A stretch of 6,635 bases of DNA from Pseudomonadota bacterium. GTDB taxonomy: Bacteria; Myxococcota_A; Polyangia; Polyangiales; Polyangiaceae. A program made the position numbers and the translations under genes. Of this stretch, positions 1 to 5,413 are shown piece after piece. Position 1 is the first letter of the stretch. Every line of letters begins with the position of its first letter. The stretch spans positions 1 through 6,635 of the forward strand of contig JAEYOT010000052.1 of NCBI GenBank assembly GCA_023411445.1. Reading direction: 5' to 3'. Under the pieces are notes generated by a model, which ran no database searches, had not been told where the DNA came from, and saw only the letters and a list, made by a program, of their open reading frames with translations.

Positions 1-447
1 ACCAAGTACGTGGAGGCGCGCGGCAGCATGGCGGAGGCCGCCGGCGTCCGTGGACGCCCCGACGGCCAGTGGGCGGCAGCCACGCCCGTGAAGAAGGGCG
101 ACGAGACGCTCGGCGTCTACGCCACTGGTTGGTCCTGGTCGGCTTACGCCTACCGGCTGGAGAATCAGCTGCGCAGCACCGTCAAGAGTGAGGCCACCGC
201 GAGCGAGAGCAAGGAGCCCCTCGTCTACGTGTACGTCGTGGTCGACAAGGAAGCGTACGGGGCTCCCATCTCGCCGGCCGTGAACGCCAAGGCCATCAAG
301 GATAGCGGCCTCATGGGCCAAGCCACCGGCGTCACAGTGGTGGACACGGCGCAGAAGATCGAAGGGCGTGACTTTGGCATCGCCCTCCGCCGCGTGCCGG
401 AGCTGGGCACGGACGTGGCCATCGCGGTCGTCCGCAGCGAGACCTAG
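1..447 (+). CDS. C-terminal part of a cache-like sensor-domain protein (5' partial)
   Basis: The frame is open from the first base and ends at TAG 445-447, so at least 148 residues are present and the true start lies upstream. A GTG at 10 or the ATG at 28 could be starts, but nothing favours them. The visible chain runs from AAATPVKKGDETLGVYATG through an aromatic GWSWSAYAYRLE segment to a beta-rich tail containing GRDFGIALRRVP and ending AVVRSET. A 'PV...G...GV' strand, then a helix, then 'G..FGIA.R.VP' resembles the second half of extracytoplasmic ligand-binding cache domains of sensor kinases and chemoreceptors. No kinase, HAMP or signalling domain follows, and no membrane helix lies in the visible part. 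If it is a cache protein, its membrane anchor or other domains must be N-terminal, outside the window. The coding call is firm; the family assignment is a resemblance made by eye. Confidence 0.7.
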   Translation, partial: TKYVEARGSMAEAAGVRGRPDGQWAAATPVKKGDETLGVYATGWSWSAYAYRLENQLRSTVKSEATASESKEPLVYVYVVVDKEAYGAPISPAVNAKAIKDSGLMGQATGVTVVDTAQKIEGRDFGIALRRVPELGTDVAIAVVRSET

Positions 448-533
448 AGCGGCCGGAAAAGGCGGCTGATGGGCCCCCCAGCGCCCGAAGCTGCTTGAAG
501 TGCGGGACGAGGCGGGCAAGATTGTCGCCCCCC

Positions 534-1022
534 ATGCTGGATCTTCCTGACGCAGGCCTGTACCGAACCACTCAACCCATGCCGGGTCACGAGGACGCCT
601 TCCCCGCCGGAGTGCTCGTGTACGTCGGGCAACCCTCCAACGGCGGCGTGAAGTTCGTCGTGCGTCCGGCGGACAACCGCCGTAACCGCTGGTTCTGGCG
701 CGAGCCCACCACGCCGCTGCGCTCGCCCACCTGGGCCAAGACGCTCAAGCCCCTCCCCAGCGAGGGCTTTTACACGTTGCCTGAGGCGATCACCTTCGAA
801 GGCGGCGGCCGCTGGCTGAAGAACGCGATCGTGGAGCTCGGCTACAACGAGAAGGGCCAGGGCATCCTGTTCGTCGGCGAGTGGAAGGAAGACGGCACGG
901 AGAACGTGCTCTCCTTCAGCGATCGCGGTCTGATTATCGAAGACGGCCTGCTCGCGCGCCTCACCTGGGCGCCCATCTTGCCCGTGAAGGGGCAAGCCAC
1001 GCCGGCCAACTTGAACGCCTGA
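534..1022 (+). CDS. Hypothetical protein, about 162 residues
   Basis: I do not recognise this family. From ATG 534 it encodes 162 residues without a signal peptide or membrane segment, so it is probably cytoplasmic. It alternates short beta-prone stretches (GVLVYVGQ, VKFVVRPA, GILFVGEW, GLIIEDGLL) with a basic, aromatic patch (NRRNRWFWRE) near residues 46-55. This suggests a small beta-barrel or SH3-like fold, which is inference. The start is uncertain. ATG 534 has no Shine-Dalgarno. The in-frame TTG at 522 has GAGG at 509-512 with a 9-base spacer and would give 166 residues. TTG 495 and ATG 579 are also possible but poorly supported. The gene follows the cache-like gene by 86 bases and converges on sodB, with both stop codons within 77 bases of each other. 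Codon use matches its neighbours. Confidence 0.72.
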   Translation: MLDLPDAGLYRTTQPMPGHEDAFPAGVLVYVGQPSNGGVKFVVRPADNRRNRWFWREPTTPLRSPTWAKTLKPLPSEGFYTLPEAITFEGGGRWLKNAIVELGYNEKGQGILFVGEWKEDGTENVLSFSDRGLIIEDGLLARLTWAPILPVKGQATPANLNA

Positions 1023-1036
1023 GCCAGAACGGGCTC

Positions 1037-1079
1037 AAAAAGAAACGCGCCGCGCGCCTCGCAGAGAGGCGGCGGCGCG
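1037..1079 (-). terminator. Intrinsic terminator of sodB
   Basis: On the minus strand, 19 bases past the sodB stop, a GC-rich stem forms between 1066-1079 and 1046-1060. It has six pairs, one bulged base and eight more pairs, closing a 5-base loop (1061-1065). It is followed directly by TTTCTTTTT (1045-1037 read on the minus strand). This is the standard hairpin-plus-U-tract arrangement. On the plus strand the hairpin is followed by CTGTCGTATC with no T run, so it should not terminate the upstream plus-strand gene by the same mechanism. Confidence 0.85.
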
Positions 1080-1098
1080 CTGTCGTATCAGGCCGGCC

Positions 1099-1686
1099 TT
1101 ACTTGGCGGCGCGCAGGTTCTTCGCGACGAAGTCCCAGTTCAGCAGCTTGTCGCAGAAGGCCTCCAGGAAGGCCTGACGGTTGTTGCGGTGATCGATGTA
1201 GTAGGCGTGCTCCCACACGTCCGCCGTGACGAGCGGCACCGCGCTGGTGGTCAGGGGCGTCTCGGCGTTGGGCGTGTCCATGATCTTGCCCTTGCCGTTC
1301 TCCAGCACGAGCCAAGCCCAACCGGAGCCGAAGCGACCGAGGCCGGCCGCGATGAAGTCCGCGCGGAACTTATCCCAGCCGCCGAGGCCGTTGATCAGGT
1401 CCGCCACGTCACCGCTCGGAGGAGCGCCGCCGCCGCCGGGCTTGAGGCTGTCCCAGAAGAACGTGTGGTTCCAAACCTGAGCCGCGTTGTTGAACACGGC
1501 GCCCGTGCTGGTCTTGATCACCTCGACCAGGCTCTTGTTGGCCTCCGGCTTGCCTTCGAGCAGCTGATTCAGCTTGGTAACGTAAGCCTTGTGGTGCTTG
1601 TCGTAGTGGTAGTCGAAGGTCTCGGATTTCATGACCGGCTCGAGCGCGTTCTTGGCGAACGGGAGCGGCGGAAGTTCGAATGCCAT
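1099..1686 (-). CDS. sodB: Superoxide dismutase, iron type
   Basis: This 195-residue protein converts superoxide to oxygen and hydrogen peroxide in the cytoplasm. It aligns without gaps of note to E. coli SodB (193 residues), from the opening MAFELPPLPFA to the closing WDFVAKNL. The metal ligands are present as His27 (YHYDKHH), His74 (QVWNHTFFW), Asp156 and His160 (DVWEHAYYIDHRN). The outer-sphere glutamine is Gln70 in NNAAQVWNH, and Ala141 sits where manganese enzymes carry their glutamine. This is the iron-type signature, although cambialistic metal use cannot be excluded. No signal peptide is present. The start is ATG 1684-1686, preceded on the minus strand by AAAGGAGA at a 6-base spacing. 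It is transcribed divergently from the PhoX gene and ends at a strong intrinsic terminator, so it is probably monocistronic. Confidence 0.97.
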   Translation of the reverse strand: MAFELPPLPFAKNALEPVMKSETFDYHYDKHHKAYVTKLNQLLEGKPEANKSLVEVIKTSTGAVFNNAAQVWNHTFFWDSLKPGGGGAPPSGDVADLINGLGGWDKFRADFIAAGLGRFGSGWAWLVLENGKGKIMDTPNAETPLTTSAVPLVTADVWEHAYYIDHRNNRQAFLEAFCDKLLNWDFVAKNLRAAK

Positions 1687-1691
1687 GCGGG

Positions 1692-1699
1692 TCTCCTTT
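1692..1699 (-). promoter_or_regulatory. Ribosome binding site of sodB
   Basis: On the minus strand AAAGGAGA lies 5 to 6 bases ahead of the ATG at 1686. It is a near-perfect Shine-Dalgarno, the strongest in the window, and it fixes the sodB start. Confidence 0.85.
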
Positions 1700-1705
1700 G
1701 GTCCT

Positions 1706-1717
1706 CTCGCTAGCGAG
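1706..1717. repeat. 12-base perfect palindrome in the sodB leader
   Basis: CTCGCTAGCGAG reads identically on both strands. It sits 7 bases upstream of the sodB Shine-Dalgarno, between it and the candidate promoter. It could be an operator for a dimeric regulator or a short leader hairpin. Its role is inference. Confidence 0.5.
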
Positions 1718-1735
1718 TTGGTTTACGGTCGAGGG

Positions 1736-1764
1736 AATTTCGAGAGTTTGCTGGCCGCTGTCAA
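1736..1764 (-). promoter_or_regulatory. Candidate sigma-70-type promoter for sodB
   Basis: On the minus strand TTGACA (1764-1759) matches the -35 consensus exactly. Seventeen bases on lies GAAATT (1741-1736), only a 3 of 6 match to the -10 consensus. The -10 would be about 50 bases ahead of the ATG, a reasonable leader length. The perfect -35 and spacing support it, and the poor -10 weakens it. Confidence 0.4.
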
Positions 1765-1785
1765 TGCCGCAGGTGCTACAGCGGC
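1754..1785. repeat. Inverted repeat overlapping the candidate sodB -35 box
   Basis: GCCGCTGT at 1754-1761 is the reverse complement of ACAGCGGC at 1778-1785, giving eight perfect pairs separated by 16 bases. The left arm overlaps the TTGACA box read on the minus strand. The layout, half-sites about two helical turns apart, would suit a dimeric DNA-binding regulator in the divergent sodB/PhoX control region. The rest of 1786-1943 is mostly GC-rich with a short GGCCG-GTA-CGGCC hairpin at 1878-1890 and no convincing PhoX promoter. Confidence 0.4.
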
Positions 1786-1943
1786 TCTTCGAGCAACCGC
1801 TGCTGCATCCGCAGCCGCGCTCGACCTAGCTCGCGCTGGGCTCACCGCGACGAAGGCGCCATGAATGAGGCGTTTTGGGCCGGTACGGCCGGCCGCTAGC
1901 TCCGCCTTTGACGGACCTCAGGCCGTTTGGGAAAGTTGGAGGG

Positions 1944-3236
1944 ATGACGTTGCAGAGGCGCACCGTGCTCCGAGCCGCAGCGGGTGTGGCCGTGGCGGCC
2001 TCGCCCCTCGCGCTCCTGTTCCGCCGCGACGCGCGGGCGGACGGGGGGCCGCTGGTGCCGGATCCGGCGCGCGTGCTCGATCTGCCCCCCGGCTTTCGCT
2101 ACACCATCGTCGATCGCGCGTTCGACGCGATGAGCGATGGCATGAAGGTGCCGGGCCGCCCGGACGGTATGGCCTGCTTCGCGGGGCCGGACGGCACGTG
2201 GATCTTGATGCGCAACCACGAGCTGGATCGCAGCGGGTGGGATGCCGGCTACGATCAAGCTCCGCCCGAGGCGTTCGACGCGAAGGCGAAAGGCGGCGTG
2301 ACGCGCGTGGTGCTGCGCAAGCGGACGCTCGAGCGCATCTCCAGCAATTTCGTGCTGTGCGGCACGCTGCGCAACTGCAGCGGCGGACCGAGCCCGTGGG
2401 GCTGGCTCAGCTGCGAAGAGAGCGTGGAGCCGGGTCACGGCTACGTGTTTCGCTGCCGCACGGACGCGGCCACCGTACAGCCCGCCGAGCGCATCCCCGG
2501 CTTTGGCCGCTTCAACCACGAGGCCGCCTGCGTCGACGAGAAGACGCTCACGACGTACCTGACGGAGGACCGCAGCAACGGCTGCCTCTACCGCTATCGC
2601 CCCGCCGATCGGAAGAAGCCGTTCACCTCGGGCAAGCTGCAAGCGCTGCGCGTCCAGGGCTACCCCCGCTTCGACACTTCGCGCGATTTGGATCACGGCA
2701 TCCAGCTCAAGGTGGACTGGGTCGACATCAAAAATCCCGATCCGCAGGGCGACACGGTGCGCGAGCAAGCCGCCGCAGCAGGAGCGGCGCTCTTTTGGCG
2801 CGGTGAAGGCATCGTCATGGCGGGCGGCGCCGCCTACGTGTGCTGCACGAGCGGCGGCCGCGCGAGTCGGGGTCAGATCTTCAAGCTGAGCATCAATACG
2901 AGCGACGGGATCGATCGGCTTGAGCTGTTCGCGGAGTCCCCCGGCGCGTCCGTGCTGGACATGCCCGACAACCTCTGCATGGCGCCGTGGGGCGATCTGC
3001 TCGTGGCCGAGGATGGCTCCGGCGAGCAGCTGCTGCGCGGCATCACCCCGACCGGCCACGTGTACGACTTGGCCAAGAACGCGAAGAGCAACGGCGAGCT
3101 TGCAGGCATCTGCGTCTCGCCGGACGGCAGCACCGTGTTCGTGAACCTGCAGCTCGACGGCATCACGGTGGCCATCACCGGGCCGATGGCGGAGCTCAGC
3201 CGTCGCGCCAAGCACGCGGCGCGGCGCCCCGCGTAA
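1944..3236 (+). CDS. phoX: Tat-exported PhoX-type (DUF839) alkaline phosphatase
   Basis: The 430-residue product belongs to the PhoX/DUF839 family, calcium- and iron-dependent phosphatases exported folded by the Tat pathway to scavenge phosphate from organic esters. The N-terminus QRRTVLRAAAG, then a hydrophobic stretch and ARA before Asp33, is a twin-arginine signal with a plausible cleavage site. Family motifs follow in order: RNHE (90-93), NCSGG (144-148), PWG then CEE (151-159), NHEA (191-194), TED (207-209), FWRGEG (284-289), DNL (342-344) and AED (355-357). Family knowledge implicates the NC.GG cysteine and conserved acidic residues in metal binding. It is shorter than the well-studied Pseudomonas PhoX, so phosphatase activity is likely but unproven. 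GGAGG at 1938-1942 is only 1 base from ATG 1944 but 7 from an in-frame TTG at 1950, which keeps the RR motif. It ends in tandem TAATAA 14 bases before the methyltransferase gene. Confidence 0.9.
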   Translation: MTLQRRTVLRAAAGVAVAASPLALLFRRDARADGGPLVPDPARVLDLPPGFRYTIVDRAFDAMSDGMKVPGRPDGMACFAGPDGTWILMRNHELDRSGWDAGYDQAPPEAFDAKAKGGVTRVVLRKRTLERISSNFVLCGTLRNCSGGPSPWGWLSCEESVEPGHGYVFRCRTDAATVQPAERIPGFGRFNHEAACVDEKTLTTYLTEDRSNGCLYRYRPADRKKPFTSGKLQALRVQGYPRFDTSRDLDHGIQLKVDWVDIKNPDPQGDTVREQAAAAGAALFWRGEGIVMAGGAAYVCCTSGGRASRGQIFKLSINTSDGIDRLELFAESPGASVLDMPDNLCMAPWGDLLVAEDGSGEQLLRGITPTGHVYDLAKNAKSNGELAGICVSPDGSTVFVNLQLDGITVAITGPMAELSRRAKHAARRPA

Positions 3237-3250
3237 TAAGCTCACCCCCG

Positions 3251-4054
3251 ATGTCGACCGGTATCGCGCGGCTGCTCACGTCCGCAGACGAGAAGAAGCT
3301 CGGCAGCTTCGCGGCGCGCTTCGTGGAGCTGCCGGTCGACGCCGAGTGGCTGAGCGCGGTCGCGGCTTTGGCCCAAGCGCGTCACGGCTGGCTGCGCACT
3401 TACGCCCAGCGCCTGGCTCGCTTCTACCTTTCGGATTTCGACGCCAACGCGCTCACCGGCATGTACCGCATGCAGCTGTTGCCGAGCGGCGGCTGGCGGC
3501 GGCTCCTCGGCGCGCGCGCGGGCGGCCGGCTGCTGGACGTCGGCGCCGGCTCGGGCGACGTGACCTCGACCTTGGCCGAGCTGTTCGAGCACGTGGAGAC
3601 CACCGAGGTCTCGCGCGGCATGGCCAAGCGCCTCGCCCGGCGGGGCTTCCGCTGCCACTGCGTGGACCTGACCGAGCAACAGCTCGAAGCTCCCGCGTTC
3701 GACGTCGTGTCGCTCTTGAACGTGCTGGATCGCTGCCGCGAGCCGCACACGTTGCTCGAGCGCTGCCTGAGCCTGCTGCGCCCTGGCGGCACCTTCGTGG
3801 TCGCGCTCGCCCTGCCCTACCAGCCCTTTTACTTCGACGGCCCGACCACGCCCGATCCGCTCGAGCGGCTCGACTGCAGCCCCGGCCCGGGCGCCACGTG
3901 GGAGGACGGCGCGCGCCGCTTCATCGAGCGGGATCTCTTGCCGCGCGGCCTCGAGCTGGAGTGCTTCGCCCGAGCCCCCTACCTGTCAGCCGGTGACAGC
4001 CGCAGGCCCCTCTACGAGCTGGATGACGTAGTGGTGGTGCTGTCAAAGCGCTGA
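3251..4054 (+). CDS. METTL9/DREV-like SAM-dependent methyltransferase
   Basis: The 267-residue product is a class I SAM-dependent methyltransferase. Motif I is LLDVGAGSGDVT (94-105). It is followed by TTEVS (117-121), LLNVLDRCREPHTLL (155-169), LLRPGG (175-180), ALALPYQPF (185-193), PYLSAGD (243-249) and LDDVVVVL (257-264). The order and wording match animal METTL9 (DREV family), which reads LLDLGAGDGEVT, ATE.S, LNLLDRCD.PLTLL, ALVLPF.PY, PYLCEGD and LDDAVFVL. The N-terminal helices (FVELPVDAEWL, ARFYLSDFDANALTG) also correspond. METTL9 makes 1-methylhistidine (N-pi) in proteins at alternating-histidine motifs; that activity here is inference. Unlike animal METTL9 there is no N-terminal hydrophobic segment, so it should be cytoplasmic. 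The ATG follows the PhoX stop by 14 bases with no clear Shine-Dalgarno, suggesting co-transcription and perhaps reinitiation. The alternative is an unrelated small-molecule methyltransferase, which the long motif agreement makes unlikely. Confidence 0.88.
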   Translation: MSTGIARLLTSADEKKLGSFAARFVELPVDAEWLSAVAALAQARHGWLRTYAQRLARFYLSDFDANALTGMYRMQLLPSGGWRRLLGARAGGRLLDVGAGSGDVTSTLAELFEHVETTEVSRGMAKRLARRGFRCHCVDLTEQQLEAPAFDVVSLLNVLDRCREPHTLLERCLSLLRPGGTFVVALALPYQPFYFDGPTTPDPLERLDCSPGPGATWEDGARRFIERDLLPRGLELECFARAPYLSAGDSRRPLYELDDVVVVLSKR

Positions 4055-4062
4055 AATCGTGC

Positions 4063-4081
4063 GCGGCTTGCCTCGAGCCGC
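4063..4081 (+). other. Stem-loop after the METTL9-like gene
   Basis: GCGGCT (4063-4068) pairs perfectly with AGCCGC (4076-4081) around a 7-base loop, starting 9 bases past the methyltransferase stop. A run of six T at 4105-4110 lies 23 bases further on, too far for a textbook intrinsic terminator. The same stretch holds a weak promoter-like pair for the next gene, TTGCCT at 4068 and TATTGC at 4091 with a 17-base gap. Its role is unresolved. Confidence 0.35.
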
Positions 4082-4138
4082 TCCCGCGACTATTGCTGCC
4101 AAGCTTTTTTCGCCGGCCGTTTGCCGGGTTCAACCACC

Positions 4139-4143
4139 GAGGT
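4139..4143 (+). promoter_or_regulatory. Ribosome binding site deciding the GTG start of serA
   Basis: GAGGT at 4139-4143 lies 5 to 6 bases ahead of GTG 4149. No in-frame ATG lies nearby, and MSKTVLLATEKPF is the normal family N-terminus, so GTG 4149 is the start. Confidence 0.7.
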
Positions 4144-4148
4144 CCTGA

Positions 4149-5084
4149 GTGTCCAAAACCGTACTGCTCGCCACCGAAAAGCCCTTCTCCGCCAGCGCCC
4201 GCGACCAGGTGGTCGCCATCCTCAAAGAGGCTGGCTACACCGCCAACGTGCTGGAGAGCTACAAGGGCAAGCAGGCTCTGATCGACGCCATCGCCAGCGC
4301 TGACGCGGTGATCTTCCGCAGCGACATCATCGACGCCGAGGTGCTGGACGCCGCCAAGAACCTCAAGCTGGCCGTCCGCGCCGGCGCCGGCTACGACAAC
4401 ATCGACACCGCGACCGCCAAGGCGAAGAACATCGCCGTCATGAACACCCCCGGCCAGAACGCCAACGCGGTGGCCGAGCTGGTGTTCGGCATGCTGGTGT
4501 ACCTGGCGCGCGGCAAGTTCGACGGCAAGACCGGCAGCGAGCTGCGCGGCAAGACGCTCGGCCTGCACGCGTTCGGCATGGTCGGCCGCGCCGTGGCCAC
4601 CATCGCCAAGGGCTTCGGCATGAAGGTGTACGGCTTCGACCCGTTCGTGAAGCCGGAAGTCTTCGCCGCCGCGGGCGTGGAAGCCGCCTCCTCCGTGGAG
4701 GACCTGTACAGCAAGAGCCAGTACCTCTCGCTGCACATCCCGGCCACGTCGGAGACGAAGGGCTCGATCGGCAAGAAGCTCCTCACGCTGATGCCGAAGG
4801 GCGCCACGCTGATCAACACGGCTCGCAAGGAAGTGATCAACGAGGCGGAGCTGCTCGAGGTGTTCGAGGCACGCCCTGACTTCAAGTACGTCTCGGACAT
4901 CGCCCCGAGCGAAGCCACGGCCGCCGCGCTCAAGGAGAAGTTCGACAAGCGCGTCTACCTGACGCCCGCCAAGATGGGCGCGCAGACGGAAGAAGCCAAC
5001 GTCAACGCCGGCCTCGCCGCCGCCCGCCAGATCGTCGGCTTCTTCGAGAAGAACGAGCGCAACTTCATCGTCAACGGCCTCTGA
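4149..5084 (+). CDS. serA: D-3-phosphoglycerate dehydrogenase, short ACT-less form
   Basis: The 311-residue product is a D-isomer-specific 2-hydroxyacid dehydrogenase, most likely oxidising 3-phosphoglycerate to 3-phosphohydroxypyruvate with NAD as the first step of serine synthesis. Landmarks are VRAGAGYDNID (76-86), MNTPGQNANAVAE (98-110), a dinucleotide fold with Asp164 in YGFDP suggesting NAD, SLHIPAT (194-200), and Arg226 in INTAR as the expected substrate-binding arginine. The chain stops after the catalytic and NAD domains, so the ACT domain that gives serine feedback in E. coli SerA is absent. Two features depart from the usual family. The nucleotide loop reads HAFGMVG, with Ala141 at the first glycine of GxGxxG. 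The position of the catalytic His (PHxGA) is TPAKMGA (272-278), without histidine. The same wording (HAYGNVG, TPKKMGAQT) is known to me from Bacteroidetes phosphoglycerate dehydrogenases, so it marks a subfamily, not damage. It appears to be a single gene. Confidence 0.9.
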   Translation: MSKTVLLATEKPFSASARDQVVAILKEAGYTANVLESYKGKQALIDAIASADAVIFRSDIIDAEVLDAAKNLKLAVRAGAGYDNIDTATAKAKNIAVMNTPGQNANAVAELVFGMLVYLARGKFDGKTGSELRGKTLGLHAFGMVGRAVATIAKGFGMKVYGFDPFVKPEVFAAAGVEAASSVEDLYSKSQYLSLHIPATSETKGSIGKKLLTLMPKGATLINTARKEVINEAELLEVFEARPDFKYVSDIAPSEATAAALKEKFDKRVYLTPAKMGAQTEEANVNAGLAAARQIVGFFEKNERNFIVNGL

Positions 5085-5094
5085 GCCGCCGCAC

Positions 5095-5111
5095 GCTCGC
5101 CCCCAGCGAGC
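5095..5111 (+). terminator. Stem-loop just past serA, possible terminator
   Basis: GCTCGC (5095-5100) and GCGAGC (5106-5111) form a perfect six-pair stem with a CCCCA loop, 10 bases after the serA stop. No T tract follows, so it may act with Rho, stabilise the 3' end, or do neither. Confidence 0.4.
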
Positions 5112-5117
5112 ACCGTC

Positions 5118-5148
5118 CAGGCCCTGTGAGCTCCGCTCGCGGGGCCTG
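5118..5148 (+). repeat. Nested inverted repeat between serA and tRNA-Leu
   Basis: CAGGCCC (5118-5124) pairs with GGGCCTG (5142-5148), and inside it GAGC (5128-5131) pairs with GCTC (5135-5138). It follows the serA stem-loop by 6 bases, so two hairpins stand in series. No T tract follows. I see nothing coding in 5085-5284. Confidence 0.45.
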
Positions 5149-5284
5149 AACGCGTTCGGCGCCAGGCTCGCGCAGCAGCACGTCCTGGCTCCGCGACCTA
5201 CGCCGCGGCGTCGCAAATCCGCCCCCCTCGGCGATCCACCCTTGACCAGAGAAACGGACGCCACTACACCCAGGCCCGACACGA

Positions 5285-5371
5285 GCCGAAGTGGCGGAAT
5301 TGGCAGACGCGGCGGACTCAAAATCCGTTTCCAGCAATGGAGTGTCGGTTCAACCCCGACCTTCGGCACCA
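5285..5371 (+). tRNA. tRNA-Leu (anticodon CAA)
   Basis: A complete class II tRNA cloverleaf is present. The acceptor GCCGAAG (5285-5291) pairs perfectly with CTTCGGC (5361-5367), followed by the discriminator A and an encoded CCA end at 5371. The D arm contains AATTGGCAGA. The anticodon stem GCGGA (5312-5316) pairs with TCCGT (5324-5328), with one G-U pair, around the loop CTCAAAA. This puts CAA at 5319-5321, which reads UUG leucine codons. The long variable arm of leucine tRNAs forms TCCA-GCAA-TGGA. The T stem GTCGG pairs with CCGAC around TTCAACC. No broken pair or intron is seen. The tRNA stands alone and faces the lipoprotein gene, whose stop is 42 bases away. Confidence 0.97.
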
Positions 5372-5413
5372 CAGCAGAAGACGTAGACGGACGGAGCGAC
5401 GGGGCGCGGCGTC

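Noticed and set aside
444..995. 183-codon minus-strand frame opposite the hypothetical gene
   Set aside because: Its composition is that of an antisense shadow and it has no ribosome binding site or motif. The plus-strand frame has the more protein-like sequence.
1631..1864. 77-codon plus-strand frame across the sodB start and control region
   Set aside because: It overlaps the sodB N-terminus and Shine-Dalgarno in antisense, becomes Ala-rich low complexity, and has no ribosome binding site.
1865..2806. 313-codon plus-strand frame overlapping PhoX
   Set aside because: Arginine- and alanine-rich, it is typical of an out-of-frame reading of high-GC coding DNA. The other frame carries all DUF839 motifs.
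1896..3245. 449-codon open frame on the minus strand
   Set aside because: It is the antisense shadow of the PhoX gene, which has intact family motifs. The shadow is Ala/Arg/His-rich with no recognisable domain.
3983..3999. Perfect inverted repeat CTGTCA-GCCGG-TGACAG
   Set aside because: It lies inside the methyltransferase gene, encoding the conserved PYLSAGD segment, so coding constraint and chance explain it. There is no nearby promoter for it to control.
4105..4110. Six-T run before serA as an intrinsic terminator
   Set aside because: The nearest upstream stem ends 23 bases earlier, and the GC stem near 4112-4126 comes after the T run, so the geometry is wrong on the plus strand.
3921..5372. 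483-codon open frame on the minus strand opposite serA and the tRNA, beginning MVPKVGVEPTLHC
   Set aside because: Its first residues are the antisense translation of the tRNA-Leu gene, a well-known source of false annotations, and the rest mirrors serA codons. Its low-complexity Val/Gly/Asp-rich text has no domain.
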